DNA of 64,000 nucleotides from Euclidia mi (taxonomy: Eukaryota > Arthropoda > Insecta > Lepidoptera > Erebidae). The position numbers and the translations under genes were made by a program. Below the pieces are notes generated by a model. It saw only the letters and a list, made by a program, of their open reading frames with translations. It was not told where the DNA came from and did not search any database. Below are positions 21,954 through 33,753 of the stretch, one piece after another (the stretch's first letter is position 1; every line of letters starts with the position of its first letter). Location: NCBI GenBank assembly GCA_944739405.2, contig OX123182.2:22951326-23015325 (forward strand), in the 5' to 3' direction.

Positions 21954-24900
21954 TTATTGCAAAGGTAACGGACAAACCCGAACTACTGGCCTTACATAAG
22001 AACCAGTCGTGGTCTCTACTTTAACTGTTCAAATTATTTTGTCCTTTCCAGGATAAACTGCATCTATTATACCCAGAGGCCAACAGAGAGGATTAGAGTT
22101 ATTATCTTTAATTACAACAACAGTACCTAATTCAATAGGTTTTGAGGGCGAATTCCATTTTTCTCTAACTTGTAAAGAGGTGAGATATTCTTTGTTCCAA
22201 CGTTGCCAAAATGAGTGCGTGATTTTATTAATTAATTGATAGCGTGATAAACGATTATCAGTGATGTCAGTGACATCTTCAGCGGGTAAGAATTTGAGCG
22301 GAGTTATATTTAAAAAGTGATTAGGCGTTAATGCGGTGATATCAGAAGGGTCCGAGCTTACAACACATAGAGGTCGACTATTTAATAAATTTTCGATTTG
22401 AACAAGCACAGTATAAAATTCCTCGTAAGTGAGTATTTGAGAACCTATAACTTTAAAGAGATGAGTCTTGACACAACGAACACTTATTTCGCTGAGTCCG
22501 TTAAAATGCGGGCCATAAGGCGGACTATGTTTAAATTGTACACGATGTTCAGACAGTAACTGTTGACTAATATAATTAACATTTGATTTGGACTGTATAA
22601 GAGAATAGATTTCGTTTAATTTACGTTTTGCGCCTACGAAATTGGTACCTCCGTCACTGTATATTAGCGAAACAGGACCTCTGCGAGATATAAAACGTTT
22701 AAAAGCTGCGAGAAATAAGTCAGAACTAAGATCGGAAACAAGTTCTAAGTGTAATGCCTTTGTTGTTAAACATACAAAAAGACAAATATAAGCCTTTTGG
22801 CTTTTGATTCCGCGTCTGCGAATATGCGTTATGAAGAAAGGACCAGCATAGTCAACAGCTGTGTGAACAAATGGTTTCACTTCTGACACTCTAAAGGCGG
22901 GCAGGTCGCCCATAGGAGGGAAGGTATTTTTAGGGTTGAGTCTAAAACATTTATTACAGTTATGAACTATTTGGCGAACTAAATTTCTAGCGGAAATTAT
23001 CCAAAATTTCTGTCTTATCATAGATAATAAGAGAGCAGGACCTGTGTGAAGATTAACGATATGATAATAATTAATTATAAGATTAGTAACGCGATCTTTT
23101 TGCGGGAGTAATATAGGATGCTTTTGTCCGTAATCAAGTTGAGAGTGAGTTAACCTTCCTCCTACTCGTAAGATGTTGCATGAATCGATAAAGGGGTTAA
23201 GCTTTAAAAGGTTTTTATTTACTTGTTTATTAGATTTTAAATTTATCATATCTTCTGAAAAATGTAAATTTTGAATATATTTTATTAGATAAATTTCCGC
23301 GGTGTCTAAATCTGTGACAGTTATAGATCCATGAGAATTGAGACGTTTACAAAAGCGTAGAATGTATACTAAGATGCGGAGTAGTTTTGAATAACTTGAG
23401 AAGAGATCAATTAAATTTTGTATAGGATGAGTAATTTTGGGTTCAATGACCTTGGCGGATAGGGTAGTAGTTTTCATTTCCATGAGCTCCGTGTTATTAC
23501 TACTAATCTCAAATGGTTTAATAGGCCATTGACCTATGGGAGATGCGAACCAATGAGGAGCGTTAAACCAAAGTTCTAAATTTAGAAGCAATTTAGGCGT
23601 TACAGGTCGAGAAACAATATCAGCAGGGTTTTCTTGACCGTTGATATGAAACCAATGTTTAGCGGGCAATTTAGAGTTTATTTCAGTGATCCTATTCGCG
23701 ACGAATGTGTGAAATTTATAAGCGGGTGAGTGTATCCACGTGAGTGTTACAGTTGAGTCAGAGAATGCGTAAATATTGTCAATTTGACAGCGTTTGCATA
23801 GTGTATTTTTTACAGCGTTGAGAAGATTAGCTAATAAGAGTGCACCGCAGAGCTCGAGGCGAGCCAACGGCATTTTACTGAGTGCAGCGACGCGTGATTT
23901 AGAGGTGAGTAAAGAAACAGATCCAGGAGAGTTATCGCTGGCGCCAACTCTCAAATATATGGCCGCACCATAACAGCGCTCACTAGCATCTGCGAAACCG
24001 AGCAGTGTCACGTGAGTATCCGAACTTATACCTACATGACGCGGGATTTTAATCTGTTCAAGACAAGATAGTTCGTTGTGGAATTGATTCCACTTATTTT
24101 CTATTTGTGAAGGTACTGGACTATCCCAGTCGAGTTCATGTTTCCAACAGTCTTGAACGAGTAACTTCATGAATGCTGTCATAGGAGCAATAAGACCTAA
24201 AGGGTCGAACAAGCGAGCTGTCGCGGATAAAATCGTGCGTTTTGTACACTTACGAGAAATTGCGTTGATTTTAAATTGAAAAGTGTCCTCTACAGGGTTC
24301 CACTGCATACCTACAATTTTTATATTTGTATTAGCGTCAGCGTCAAAATTTATATTTTGCGGCTTTTTATGCGAAGCGGGGATTTTATCCATTAGTTCAG
24401 AACTATTTGAGACCCATTTTGTAAGATTGAAACCTCCTGACTCAAACATAGCCACCATTTCGCGGTGAGTTTTTTCTGCCCTATCAACGCTATCTATTGA
24501 ACATATATAATCGTCCATATACATATGGTTTTCAGCCTCGTAAGCGGCCAGTGGGTATTGAGACTTACTTTCAGCCACGAGTTGGCGAACCACCCTCATA
24601 GCCAAGTAGGGCGAGCTAGAAACAACAAAGGAAACTCGATTAAACTCATAAGTATGTATTTTACTATTTTTATCTAACCTATATAAGATGCGCTGAAAGG
24701 CGTGATGCTTAGAAACGAGCTTTAATTGAAAGTACATTTTTTCAATATCAGATGCCACAGCGATGGAGAACATGCGTAAGTTTATAAGTAAATCAAAAAT
24801 ATTACTTTGTAAATTAGGACCAATATATAAAATGTCATTAAGTGATTTTCCTGATGAAGTTTTGCAACTAGCATCAAAAACAATGCGTATTTTAGAAGAA

Positions 24901-25160
24901 TGTTTATCAGGGCGATAAACAGCGCGGTGCGGAATATAATAATGCGGGACTTCAAGAGAGGGATTATCAACTTTTGACAGATATCCTTGGTTTATGTAAT
25001 CTTGAATAGTAGCGTTATAATTTGTACGAATATCGGGATGCGAATCTAATTTCTTTTCTAAATTAATGAGACGGCGGTGAGCAATTGCGTAAGAGTTCCC
25101 TAATTCAGAATATGGAGTTTTAAATGGTAACTGTACAGTATAATTATCTGCCAGTATCAT
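21954..25160 (-). pseudogene. BEL/Pao pol: reverse transcriptase, RNase H and integrase
   Basis: The frame runs from about 25150 down to 21954. Reverse transcriptase: KIRIVFDASCKTSSG, AVASDIEKMYFQL and the catalytic YMDDY (about 24525-24511). RNase H: LLGFADASERCYGAAIY and later AFSDSTVTLTWI. Integrase: a zinc-binding part ending HNCNKCF, then HTAVDYAGPFF, YSDGGTNFVGA and HFNGLSEISVR, which provide the D, D and E positions. A TGA at 22029-22031 interrupts the frame 25 codons before the apparent true stop (21954-21956). At the upstream end a 4-base insertion (about 25143-25155) breaks the frame from the protease. Products would copy the element RNA and insert the DNA, but with these breaks none can be made in full. 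Confidence 0.9.
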
Positions 25161-26083
25161 CGCGTGAGTGAGTTGCGGTAAATATAAGTTCACAGGCCTG
25201 ATCATCAGGGCTCATGTGAATTTTATCAGGGACGTTTTCTATTTCCCAAAAGCGTTGAGTGAGAGTTTCAAGTGAGTTAGACGTGGTAGCGCAGAAAAAA
25301 CTTTTATTATTACACGTATTCTTATTTTTAAGAAGAGGAGTACTAATATTTAAGCGATTATCACAATCTGCCCTTCCCATGGCAATATAACCAAGGGTAG
25401 TCTGAACAGCGACTACCGACGAGCCAGGCAATGTAACCTTCCCACTACCTAACAAGAACGGGAACAGCTCGTTGCCAATTAAACAGTCAATACCAGCCGG
25501 CAAATGGAATGCATCATCGGCCAAAGGTAAGTTGCGTAAATGAATTAATTTAGATGTATCTATTGGTAGACTAGGTAAGCCGTCGGTAATATTTTCTATT
25601 ACGCGAGCGTGGATAGTGTACGAGCAACGTGAATCAAAGCGGGAAAATATTTTAAATGTTGTTAATCCAAGGGAAGAAATTTTAGATTGGCCTATACCAA
25701 GAATAGTAGAGTTATCAGGAGTAACAACTAAATTAAGGCGTTCACAACACGATTTTGTGATAAAATTACTCATAGAACCTGTATCTAGAAACACGCGAAC
25801 TTTATTAGGATAGTTATTATTATAAACGAATACATAGGCTGTAGGTAATAAAACATTAGTATTATTGCAATCAATATTATATGTAGAAGCGGTCATCGAT
25901 AACGCGAGATCATTTGAATTTACGCGCGCAGAGTTATCAGTAGCGGCGGCGAGCGCGGCGATCGATCCGTTCGATACAATCGTGGCGCTAGAGGGCGTAT
26001 GCGTCACAGCGCTAGACGGCGGCGCGGGCGGCGCGCTCAGCGGCGTCGGCTTCGCGCGTTGAGTGTTATTACTGAGCGATGCA
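25144..26083 (-). pseudogene. BEL/Pao protease region
   Basis: The continuous frame of the gag-pol polyprotein enters from the gag side at 26083 and has a serine- and alanine-rich linker. Then comes the aspartic protease with VFLDTGSMSNFI (catalytic DTG) and a second block near LIGNELFP. The end reads RFWEIENVPDKIHMSPDD, a typical BEL junction to the reverse transcriptase. There is no ATG of its own, as expected for a polyprotein. A frameshift follows at about 25150. The segment codes on only one side of the MITE; the other side continues at 26947. Confidence 0.85.
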
Positions 26084-26086
26084 TTA

Positions 26087-26943
26087 CGGCCCTGTCACGA
26101 CCTTGCCGCTCTGAGCGGCGGCTTAGCGCGGGGCGTCTAGCGGCAAGATCAAATGTATGAAGACGTTCGAAGCACGCCACGAGTCGCCGCGCACAGCGAT
26201 AACGCGCGCGTTTTTTTTGGCGCGATTGGCTGCGCGGCGCGCGGCGCGGCGTGCGGTGCGGCGAGCGGCGGGAACAAATGTACTGCGACCGAGTCCGACG
26301 CCACGACTCCGAGCGGCACAGACAGCGTTACGCGAGGGACGAACTAGGCGGTTAAACTATTTGTTAAATATTTTGTGGCGGTAATGAAACTAATGAATAC
26401 GGAGACATTTAAAGTCGAAATTTTTAAACGGTCGCGTGTGTGGATAGCAACACATCCGCTGTATAAATACAAAAATGTTAATAAAACGTTGCGAGATGTA
26501 ATGAAACAATGTTTTACAGAATGTAATGGTAGGTTTTAATATAAATCGCAACATTAAAACATTGAGTAATGTACATATGTACCTATTTAGGTACAGACAC
26601 AGCTACTATGAAAGTTAAAAGGTGATTTACCTACCTACTTAACGTAATCTACGTTGTGTAGGTACCTATTCAACGCCTCATTAATATTGCGAATATGTAT
26701 TATTCCTTTGATATAAAATACTTGTAAGAAATGAAGATCCAATGTCGACAATTTTGTAGGTATACCGTATAGTTACACAAAGATATTTTGGGTATCGCCA
26801 TATTTATGGGTAACTCCGTCGGCCTAAATACGTCCACATTTGCCGCTGCGTTTACCGCTGCTGTAGGGTCGTGGCGTGCACGAAGCTCTGCCGCGCCGCC
26901 CGCCGCGACGCGCGCCGCTTAGACCGATCTCGTGAACAGGCCC
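26087..26943. mobile_element. MITE, 857 bp, PIF/Harbinger-like, inside the BEL element
   Basis: The element is bounded by the 3-bp target duplication TTA (26084-26086 and 26944-26946). Its ends are imperfect inverted repeats: CGGCCCTGTCACGA on the left and, read from the other strand, GGGCCTGTTCACGA on the right. TTA duplications with GGGCCTGTTYCAC ends fit the PIF/Harbinger superfamily. It has no transposase gene. Both subterminal regions are extremely GC-rich while the middle is AT-rich. Deleting it with one TTA restores the host reading frame exactly, which proves the boundaries. Confidence 0.85.
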
Positions 26944-26946
26944 TTA

Positions 26947-27235
26947 GGTTCGACTTCCGATCGCGGGGTCACCTGTTTGGTTTTGTAACTATTATGAAAG
27001 TTCTCTAAGTGTAAGAGTGAATGATGTTTGCGTTGGCATAATGAACAAGTATGCGTAGATTTACAGAGTTTAGTATCGTGGAATACCAAACAATTGCGAC
27101 AGAAATTATGTTTATTTACTAGTTCAAATCTGGCACTCGGATCTTGTTTAATAAAATACGAACATTTATATAAAGGATGCGCATTAGGGTCATTACATAT
27201 TTTACACGAGCGTTGTTGGCTTATTACGGGCGAAT
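26947..27235 (-). pseudogene. BEL/Pao gag C-terminal zinc region
   Basis: The frame shows RSCKICNDPNAHPLYKCSYF and, further on, HNFCRNCLVFHDTKLC and CSLCQRKHHSLLH: the cysteine-rich block that BEL/Pao elements carry between gag and protease. It is read through in the polyprotein frame. It is bounded on the upstream side by the LINE insertion (target duplicate at 27231-27235) and on the downstream side by the MITE. No stop lies within it. Confidence 0.85.
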
Positions 27236-27554
27236 AATAATAATAATAATAATCTTTATTCAAAAATGTTAACATTTCAGTGGATGGATACATTATGTCT
27301 GGATAATCTTATACTATAATACTTTATAATCTAATAAACAATAAATACTTAACATATAGTTTAAGGCCGGTATAGGTTATTTTTACTTTGCTATCTAGGT
27401 TTAAAATTAATTGCCTGAACTAGGTTTTCACCTGTGTTTCAGGCTGTTTTGTTCTTACGTAATATAATTGTGCAAAATATAACAAATGTGCATACTCTTA
27501 AATTTAACATTGACGCAATAATAATTAAAATCGAAGCTATTCAATGGTAGGTAA

Positions 27555-30494
27555 TTATTTTATGACAGTAAGCAAATTCTCAGTATCGGAGTAGGTCATT
27601 GTTTGTAAGTATCTAGTTATGATTATTTTACATTGCTTATAACTATAATTATATATATCTAGTAACTTATTTAATCTATTGTATAAAAAAGGGCCTATGA
27701 ATAAGAAAAATCTATTTATAAAGACATGTTTACCATGAAACTTAGTACAGACTAGATCTTTTCGTCTCTTGTCCGGGGGCAGTGGTTTGAATGGAGTTAG
27801 TGCGTGTTGTTTAAGTATGATGTGCAGTATGAACAATTGACGTACAGTTAGGACATTAGTGGACTGATACAAATCATAGGTAGGAAACATATAAGGTCGA
27901 AACGTCGCCACTTTTAGAATAGCTCTTTGAGCGCGTTCTAGTGGCAATAGGACAGTTTTGGATGCCCCTCCCCATGAAGTAATGCAATAGGATATGATGG
28001 ACTGACACAACGACAGGTAGATTTGTTTAATTAATTTAAAATTTGCAGCGCTACGCATTGTTTTGAAAATAAATATTAATTTGCGCACCCGTTTACATAA
28101 GAGATCTATGTGAATGCGGAAATTAAGATTATTGTCAAGTGTTATTCCAAGGTACTTGATACATTGAGTAGATTCTAAAGTAGGGCAGGTGCATGCAGCG
28201 TCAGCAGATGAATGTCATTTATTGTCGTGAGCGAATATAGTGTTGTTAGGTGATTCATGAATGTTATTGTTACGTATTGAGAAGTGGATATATTTTGTTT
28301 TCTGGGTGTTTAAAGTTAGTATATTGTCAAAAAGCCAGTTATTTACAGTATTGAAACCTAGTTGAGCATGTGTATATACCTCAGTACGAGTATTTCCTGT
28401 AAATAATAGTACCGTATCATCTGCATAAGACACAATGACACCATTATGAAGACTTAGGTTACATAGGTCATTAATATATATTAAGAACAGAGTTACTCCT
28501 AAAATGCTCCCTTGAGGCACCCCGAAGGGGGCATTAGGGATATCCGCGCTGAGGTTTGTACCTAGTTTTACACACTGACATCTGTCGCTAAGATAGTCAG
28601 TAAGTAGTTTCAATTGTGTGCCTCTTATTCCCACATACTCAAGCTTTCTTAATAGACCTGGAACTGAAACAGAGTCAAAAGCTTTGGCAAGGTCTAGAAA
28701 GATCCCAATAGTATGCATCCCTTTATCCAGGTTAGCCACAATGTGATCAGTAACCATGTGAACGGCCTGGTTTGTTGACTTTTGCGCTCTAAAACCAAAC
28801 TGCCTGTCTGAGAGTATATTGTTCGATTCCAGGTATTTTACTAATCGATTATTTATTAGTTTTTCTAAAACTTTAGATAATGCTGGCAATATTGAAATGG
28901 GCCTGTAGTTGTTTACACAACTTGTATCTCCATTCTTGTGTATTGGGATAACTATAGCCTTTTTCAAGGACTTCGGAAATATACCGTCAGACAAACATAT
29001 TTTAAAAATGTGGGTTAGTGGAGGTGCTAGGAATGTCTTAAATCTTTTGATTATAGTGGTGGAAATGCCATCCCACCCTACCGCTGAAGTGTCCCGTAGT
29101 CCTGTTATTATTTGAACTACTTCGTCAACGTCAGTATCTAATAAAACAAAAGATTTGAGCGCGGGGTTGTTAGAGGTGTAGTGCGATGAAAAGTTTCTTT
29201 GATACAAGATTCTTTCTCCGAGTGATTTTCCAGCGTTAGCGAAGAACATATTTATTTTATTGAGTGCTAGTGTGGGATTTGACTCGGACTGAAGTAAATC
29301 TAATGCTGGTTCTTGATTTTTGGTGGTAAAAGTGCATTTTTTAATAAATTTCCAGACTAATTTGCTGTTTTGCCCGGCCTTTTCTAGTTCAGCCTTATTG
29401 TATTCAATCTTTAATTTTTTTAGAAGGTTGTTACAAAAATTACGATATCTTTTGTAAGACATCGAGATAATTTCATTATCTGGTGCTTTCTTAGCCTTCG
29501 AATGCAATTTATCTCTATGTCTTATGCAGCGCAAAAGACCTTGTGTAATCCACGGTTTTGTTATTTTATGTCTGTTAGACAATTTTATAGTAGATGTATT
29601 TTTGTGAATTGCACTTTGTATTTCGTTTGTGAGGTAATCGATTGAAATACTAGGATCAGCACATAAGTAAACGGGGTCAAGATCTATATTAGGTATGTCA
29701 ATTGCAAGATTCTTCATGTTTATTTTAGTATAGCTAGGTGTGCATTTATGTTTAGGAAATGATAGTTTTAATGACAATAGAATAGTGCGGTGATCTGTGA
29801 TTGAAGAGTTAATGACCAAAGTGCGTGACGGATGCTTTGTTTTGATAATGAAGTGGTCTAGGCATGATCCACTTTGATGAGTAGGAAGAGTATGAGCAGG
29901 CAAGAGACCATGAAAAGAGCAGACATTAAGATAATCGTGGCCGCGGTCGTCATTTCTCTCAGACAGAATATTTATATTTAAGTCACCTGTTATAATTATA
30001 TTCTTGTATGATGACAGACTGTTTAGTGCTAAATCAAGTGAATTAAGAAACCTATCTGTACTAAGAGACGGTGGCCTATACAGAGAAATTATGGCAGTAT
30101 CATGGTTAATTTTAATGAGCAGACAGTTGCATTCATCTATATTAGGTTTTTCTATAACTACATTTAGATGTTTTCTAATATATACTACAACGCCGGCATT
30201 CTGATTGATATGATTATCACTGCAATATTGTCGATATCCATCTAAAGTTGGTAGAGCATCAGATCTATTAGATAACCAGCATTCCGATAGCACTATTATG
30301 TCGCAAGTTATGTCAATAGTATGTAACAAGATTTCTAGTTCCTGAAAGTTTTTATAGATACTACGAATATTTTGCGAAATAATAGTTAAACATTTATCTT
30401 GTGGTGGAAGAAGGCTTTTACAATCCTCAATATTACAAACTTTTGAGTCTGAGATAGAAAAGTTGTCCAAATCATCTATTAGCTTATTAGCCAT
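27555..30494 (-). pseudogene. LINE ORF2: endonuclease and reverse transcriptase with one stop
   Basis: The ATG is at 30494. Residues about 37-250 are an APE-type endonuclease (TIISQNIRSIYKNF, VLSECWLS, ITGDLNINIL, SSITDHRTIL). The reverse transcriptase follows (NNYRPISILPALSKVLEKLI, IFLDLAKAFDSV, GVPQGSILG) with the catalytic YADD at residues 690-693. A TGA at 28215-28217 ends the first 759 codons. The same frame stays open after it to 27555 (YLGITLDNNLNF, YLSLCQSIISYCITSWGG), giving about 980 codons in all, a normal length. A single substitution could account for the stop. The protein would nick the target and prime reverse transcription there. Confidence 0.88.
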
Positions 30495-30552
30495 AACTAT
30501 AATTAACGAGTACCTGTAGTAGCGGTGCTTTCACGTGTAGTTAGGGGCGCTC

Positions 30553-31791
30553 TTAGGCGCCTTCATAGTCTATGGAATTCAGGTACCTATCCTCGGCATA
30601 TTTTCTTGCTGGGCAGCTCTCGTCCCCAGTTTGGTGATTATTGGGCTTCTTAAATTTCATACACGTAGCGCAGGAAGGTGGTGATGTCTTCTTACTGCAC
30701 TCTTTGATGACGTGGCCTGATTCACCGCAATGACCACAGGTAGGGCTAGTTTCGCGGCAGAATTTCGCTGCGTGTCCGTATTGTTGGCAATTATAACACC
30801 TTGTAACTAGGGTAAAGTCCCTTACGGGACATGATGTCCAGTTTATGTACACTCTCCCCTGGTTAATAAGGGCTTTTCGAATTCCCGGTGGTACTTCGAT
30901 TATATAATTGCACACTGATATGTTCTTCTTCCCAGATTTGTGGCTCAATTTAACAGAGGCAATGAAGGACTCTCGTGTCTTTTCTGGAAATGTCTGTGCC
31001 AAGTTTTGTTCAAATATGCATTCGAAGACCTCTTTTTCAGTGAGTGTTGTAGGAACTCCGATTACGACTATTCTAGGACGACGCTTAGTCTGCTCTTCGA
31101 CAGTAAGTCCTGACGTTAAAAGCTTTGTAGAGCTTTTGAGCTTCTCTACGTCATCTTTATTTTCGGTGCTGATGACTACACCGCCATTTTTCGTCTTTCT
31201 GACACCGCGTAAGTGCAATTTCATTTCCTCGGGCGAAATTATAGTCTGGAGAAGGGCTTTAGTGTCGTCACTGCTTTTACTTTTGTCGGCCGGATATATC
31301 GTAACTGAACTAATAGAATTAGGGCGAATAAAATTGTTGCTCCCTTTTTTAACCATATCGGCAAAAGTATTCTTCTGGGTCTGGGTATGATTTACTTGCA
31401 CGACTTTCTTAATCTCCTCAAGGGTATCTGAGATATTCTTCTTCTCTTGAAGGTGCTGGATGGTGGAGTGTGCTTGTATCACCTTTTGTTTCACAGACTG
31501 ATAGTTTACAGCCATCTCAGATGCAGCAGTGCTCACTTGGCGGCAGATACTTGTGACTCGTACTTTTGAATCGGCGTTAAGCTTACTTTCTGCAGCAATT
31601 GAACAAACTTCAGTCAAATAAGAGTTGATAATCTTCATCCATCTTTCTACTTCTGCTGTAGGTATTAGTTCAAGTGCCGGCTTTTCCGTAGCGGGCGGTT
31701 TGTCTTCAGGACGAGGCGACGGCAACGGTGTTGACGGTGTAGGGCTCCTACACGTGATCTGACTGCGCCCAAAAGGACTGGCGCTCGACAT
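30553..31791 (-). CDS. LINE ORF1 protein with three zinc knuckles
   Basis: An intact frame of 412 codons starting with ATG at 31791 and ending 58 bp before the ORF2 start. The N-terminal 60 residues are rich in serine and proline. The middle resembles an RNA-recognition fold (RRPRIVVIGVPTTLTEKEV). The C-terminus has CCHC knuckles at residues 332-345 (CYNCQQYGHAAKFC) and 352-365 (CGHCGESGHVIKEC) and a third cysteine-rich motif at 374-393. Proteins of this type bind the element RNA and form the ribonucleoprotein particle that ORF2 uses. It has no breaks, so it could still be made if the promoter is intact. Confidence 0.88.
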   Translation of the reverse strand: MSSASPFGRSQITCRSPTPSTPLPSPRPEDKPPATEKPALELIPTAEVERWMKIINSYLTEVCSIAAESKLNADSKVRVTSICRQVSTAASEMAVNYQSVKQKVIQAHSTIQHLQEKKNISDTLEEIKKVVQVNHTQTQKNTFADMVKKGSNNFIRPNSISSVTIYPADKSKSSDDTKALLQTIISPEEMKLHLRGVRKTKNGGVVISTENKDDVEKLKSSTKLLTSGLTVEEQTKRRPRIVVIGVPTTLTEKEVFECIFEQNLAQTFPEKTRESFIASVKLSHKSGKKNISVCNYIIEVPPGIRKALINQGRVYINWTSCPVRDFTLVTRCYNCQQYGHAAKFCRETSPTCGHCGESGHVIKECSKKTSPPSCATCMKFKKPNNHQTGDESCPARKYAEDRYLNSIDYEGA

Positions 31792-31987
31792 TTTTAAAGA
31801 TACACTTCTAACTCAAATATTTGTATCGATAAACATTATCTAAGTTCTTGCACATATACACGTACGAAACTCTCGTGACACACTTATTTATGCTATGTCA
31901 TAAAAATAGCGAATATAATAATGACTGCTCTTCAGTTAACAATAAACACGTCTGCATCTAGTGAGTGCAACGAATTAATGAGTGCAA

Positions 31988-33013
31988 CGAATTATGAGTG
32001 TTTGCGAAAAATGCTTGAGTCGGCTTAGATTTTAGTGCGTTATTATAATTATTAGATGAACGTTGAGTAACAGAAGGTTTGATATTGGAATAGGGAGTGC
32101 GTAATGTTTGAATTTTACTTTGTTCTTTAAGAAATTTAGTAAGATGCTCAAATGTAGGTATCGGAACATTCCTATTGGATTGCTCGAACAAGTTCACTAC
32201 CTCCTTGTCTAATTTGGTAAGTGCAATGTGGGTAATAATAAAATCTGCGAGATCGTCAATATCTAAACGGCGTAAAACAGCCTCGGCGGAGTAAAATTGT
32301 TCGAGAAATGTATCAATAGATTGATTAGGTTTATAGTTAATTAATTGTTGTACATAACTGGAAGCTTGAACTCGAGTATCTTGATATTTTTCGTACAAAG
32401 AATTCCAAATAATTAAATAATTATTAGCGGTAAATGTAATACCTAAACAGACAATTAATGCTTTGCCTGACAATTAACCTATAAGATATGGAACCCTTTC
32501 GGCGTCTGAGAGATGCGGATTATCGTGGATAAGACTTTTGAAATTTTCGTAGAATGGTGACCATTTGCATGGTGAACCATCAAAAGTAATTAATTTGAGA
32601 GGCGGTAATTTTCGGTTTAATAAAACATATTTATGAGAATTATCTTGAATGTTCTTTTTAGAATTATCTTGCGTTAAAGTGGACGCTGTATGTTTTACGT
32701 AACAGTACAATTCGTCGAAGGTTTGTAAAGCGGAGTAGTTCGGCTTTGCAGAAGGATTATCCTCTAACTGAGCAATAGCACACGAGTCTAAAGCTTCCAT
32801 AAAATTAGATCGAATAGTATCAACCGAGTGAACACGTGCTAAAAATTGCGATTGAAATGTCGGATCGGAAACCTTTAGGCTGAGGTTGTACAGATTCTGT
32901 ATCATTTGGAAGAGATTTTCCTTTTTAGCTTCTAAAATAGCTCATTTGGGGTTAGGTTCAGAGTGTTCATCGTCACTGGCAGGATTCTTCTTTGTCTGCC
33001 TTTTGGACGCCAT
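31988..33013 (-). pseudogene. BEL/Pao gag, N-terminal and capsid part, with two stops
   Basis: The likely start is the ATG at 33013 (MASKRQTKKN), 332 bp inside the 5' LTR. A TGA at codon 24 (32942-32944) and a TAA at 32474-32476 interrupt an otherwise continuous frame. The typical BEL gag core is visible around KLPPLKLITFDGSPCKWSPF, AERVPYLIG and, after the second stop, LSGKAL and a run ending VPIPTFEHLTKFL. The frame is cut at 31988 by the LINE and goes on at 27235. The gag would form the particle core. Confidence 0.85.
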
Positions 33014-33344
33014 TTTGAGTGTTGAAATCTAGTAGGTATTAATTTATGTGGATGCGTAAATGTTTTTGAATGCGTGGAATATGCGTTAAATTTATATGCG
33101 GATATTAAAATATGAATACACAGGTGTATAAATAGCGAAAAGACTGAGGGTTTGTTGAGATATAGCGAAATTGGATTTGCGATGCGAGTAGGGAGAAACA
33201 CGACAATGGCTGCCGTGATTCAATTAATTTAATTGCGTGAGAAAGCGAGTTTGCGTAGGTATTGTGTGTGTGATTAGATGAGTGATAAGAGAGCGAACTA
33301 GTGTATTTTGTTTTTTTTTTATTCGGCGAGAGGGACCAGGAAAT

Positions 33345-33748
33345 TGTGGGCGCAGAGACTAGGAGTTTTAGGTACTTACAAATGGAGCTGGGATGAGTTT
33401 GCTTAGGGTGATTCGATAGCAGGAGCAGTGTCGTCTTCCTCGGTCTTGGAACTGGTAATCCACCCACAAATTCAGTTCACACATGCACAGCACTTTTATG
33501 TTTTTTTTTTATTATAGCGGAGCGAAGCGTCGCGCACACACGAGTTGCAAAGCGGTTGTTGGAACACCAATTTTAAGTGAGAAGGGTATGCGAACAGGAA
33601 TGAGTAGGAGAGAAAGGATTTGATTGGTTCTCGCGTGTTTTATGAATGTTGCTAGACTAATAATATTTTTGCGTATTTGAGTAAATGGCTTTCTATCCAA
33701 TAAATATATTAAATTTAATTACAGGCTAATTTGATTGTGGCGCAGACA
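33345..33748 (-). repeat. BEL/Pao 5' LTR
   Basis: Near-identical to 21436-21840. On the minus strand it runs from TGTCTGCGCCACAATC at 33748 to GCGCCCACA at 33345. It should hold the element's promoter and polyadenylation signals. After two spacer bases a TGGTCCCTCTCGCCG word (complement, ending near 33337) is the candidate primer-binding site. I cannot name the tRNA. Confidence 0.9.
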
Positions 33749-33753
33749 TACGC

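Larger units (their letters stand above)
27236..31987 (-). mobile_element. near-complete LINE (CR1-Jockey group), 4752 bp, inside BEL gag
   Basis: The element lies on the minus strand with its 5' end at 31987 and its 3' end at 27236, where it carries an (ATT)n tail. It is flanked by the 5-bp target duplication CGAAT on the plus strand (27231-27235 and 31988-31992). Taking it out with one duplicate restores the gag frame of the BEL element. It has two open reading frames in the usual order: ORF1 with zinc knuckles, then ORF2 with endonuclease and reverse transcriptase. A single premature stop in ORF2 is the only coding defect I see. The first bases include a 17-bp partial direct repeat (TTGCACTCATTAATTCG, then TTGCACTCACTAGATGC), a common kind of 5' irregularity. 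Confidence 0.9.
21436..33748 (-). mobile_element. full-length BEL/Pao LTR retrotransposon with nested insertions
   Basis: A 12.3-kb unit bounded by two LTRs of 405 and 404 bp and by the 5-bp target duplication TACGC (21431-21435 and 33749-33753), as expected for BEL/Pao elements. Without its two insertions (an 857-bp MITE and a 4752-bp LINE) the element is about 6.7 kb, a normal length. Domain order on the minus strand is gag, zinc knuckles, protease, reverse transcriptase, RNase H, integrase. The LTRs differ at about eight positions besides a poly-T length change, so the insertion is not very old. The gag-pol frame has three stops and one frameshift besides the insertions, so the copy is inactive. 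It sits in an older LINE fragment. Confidence 0.95.

Noticed and set aside
30908..31390. 160-codon plus-strand frame.
   Set aside because: It is the shadow of the intact LINE ORF1 on the other strand.
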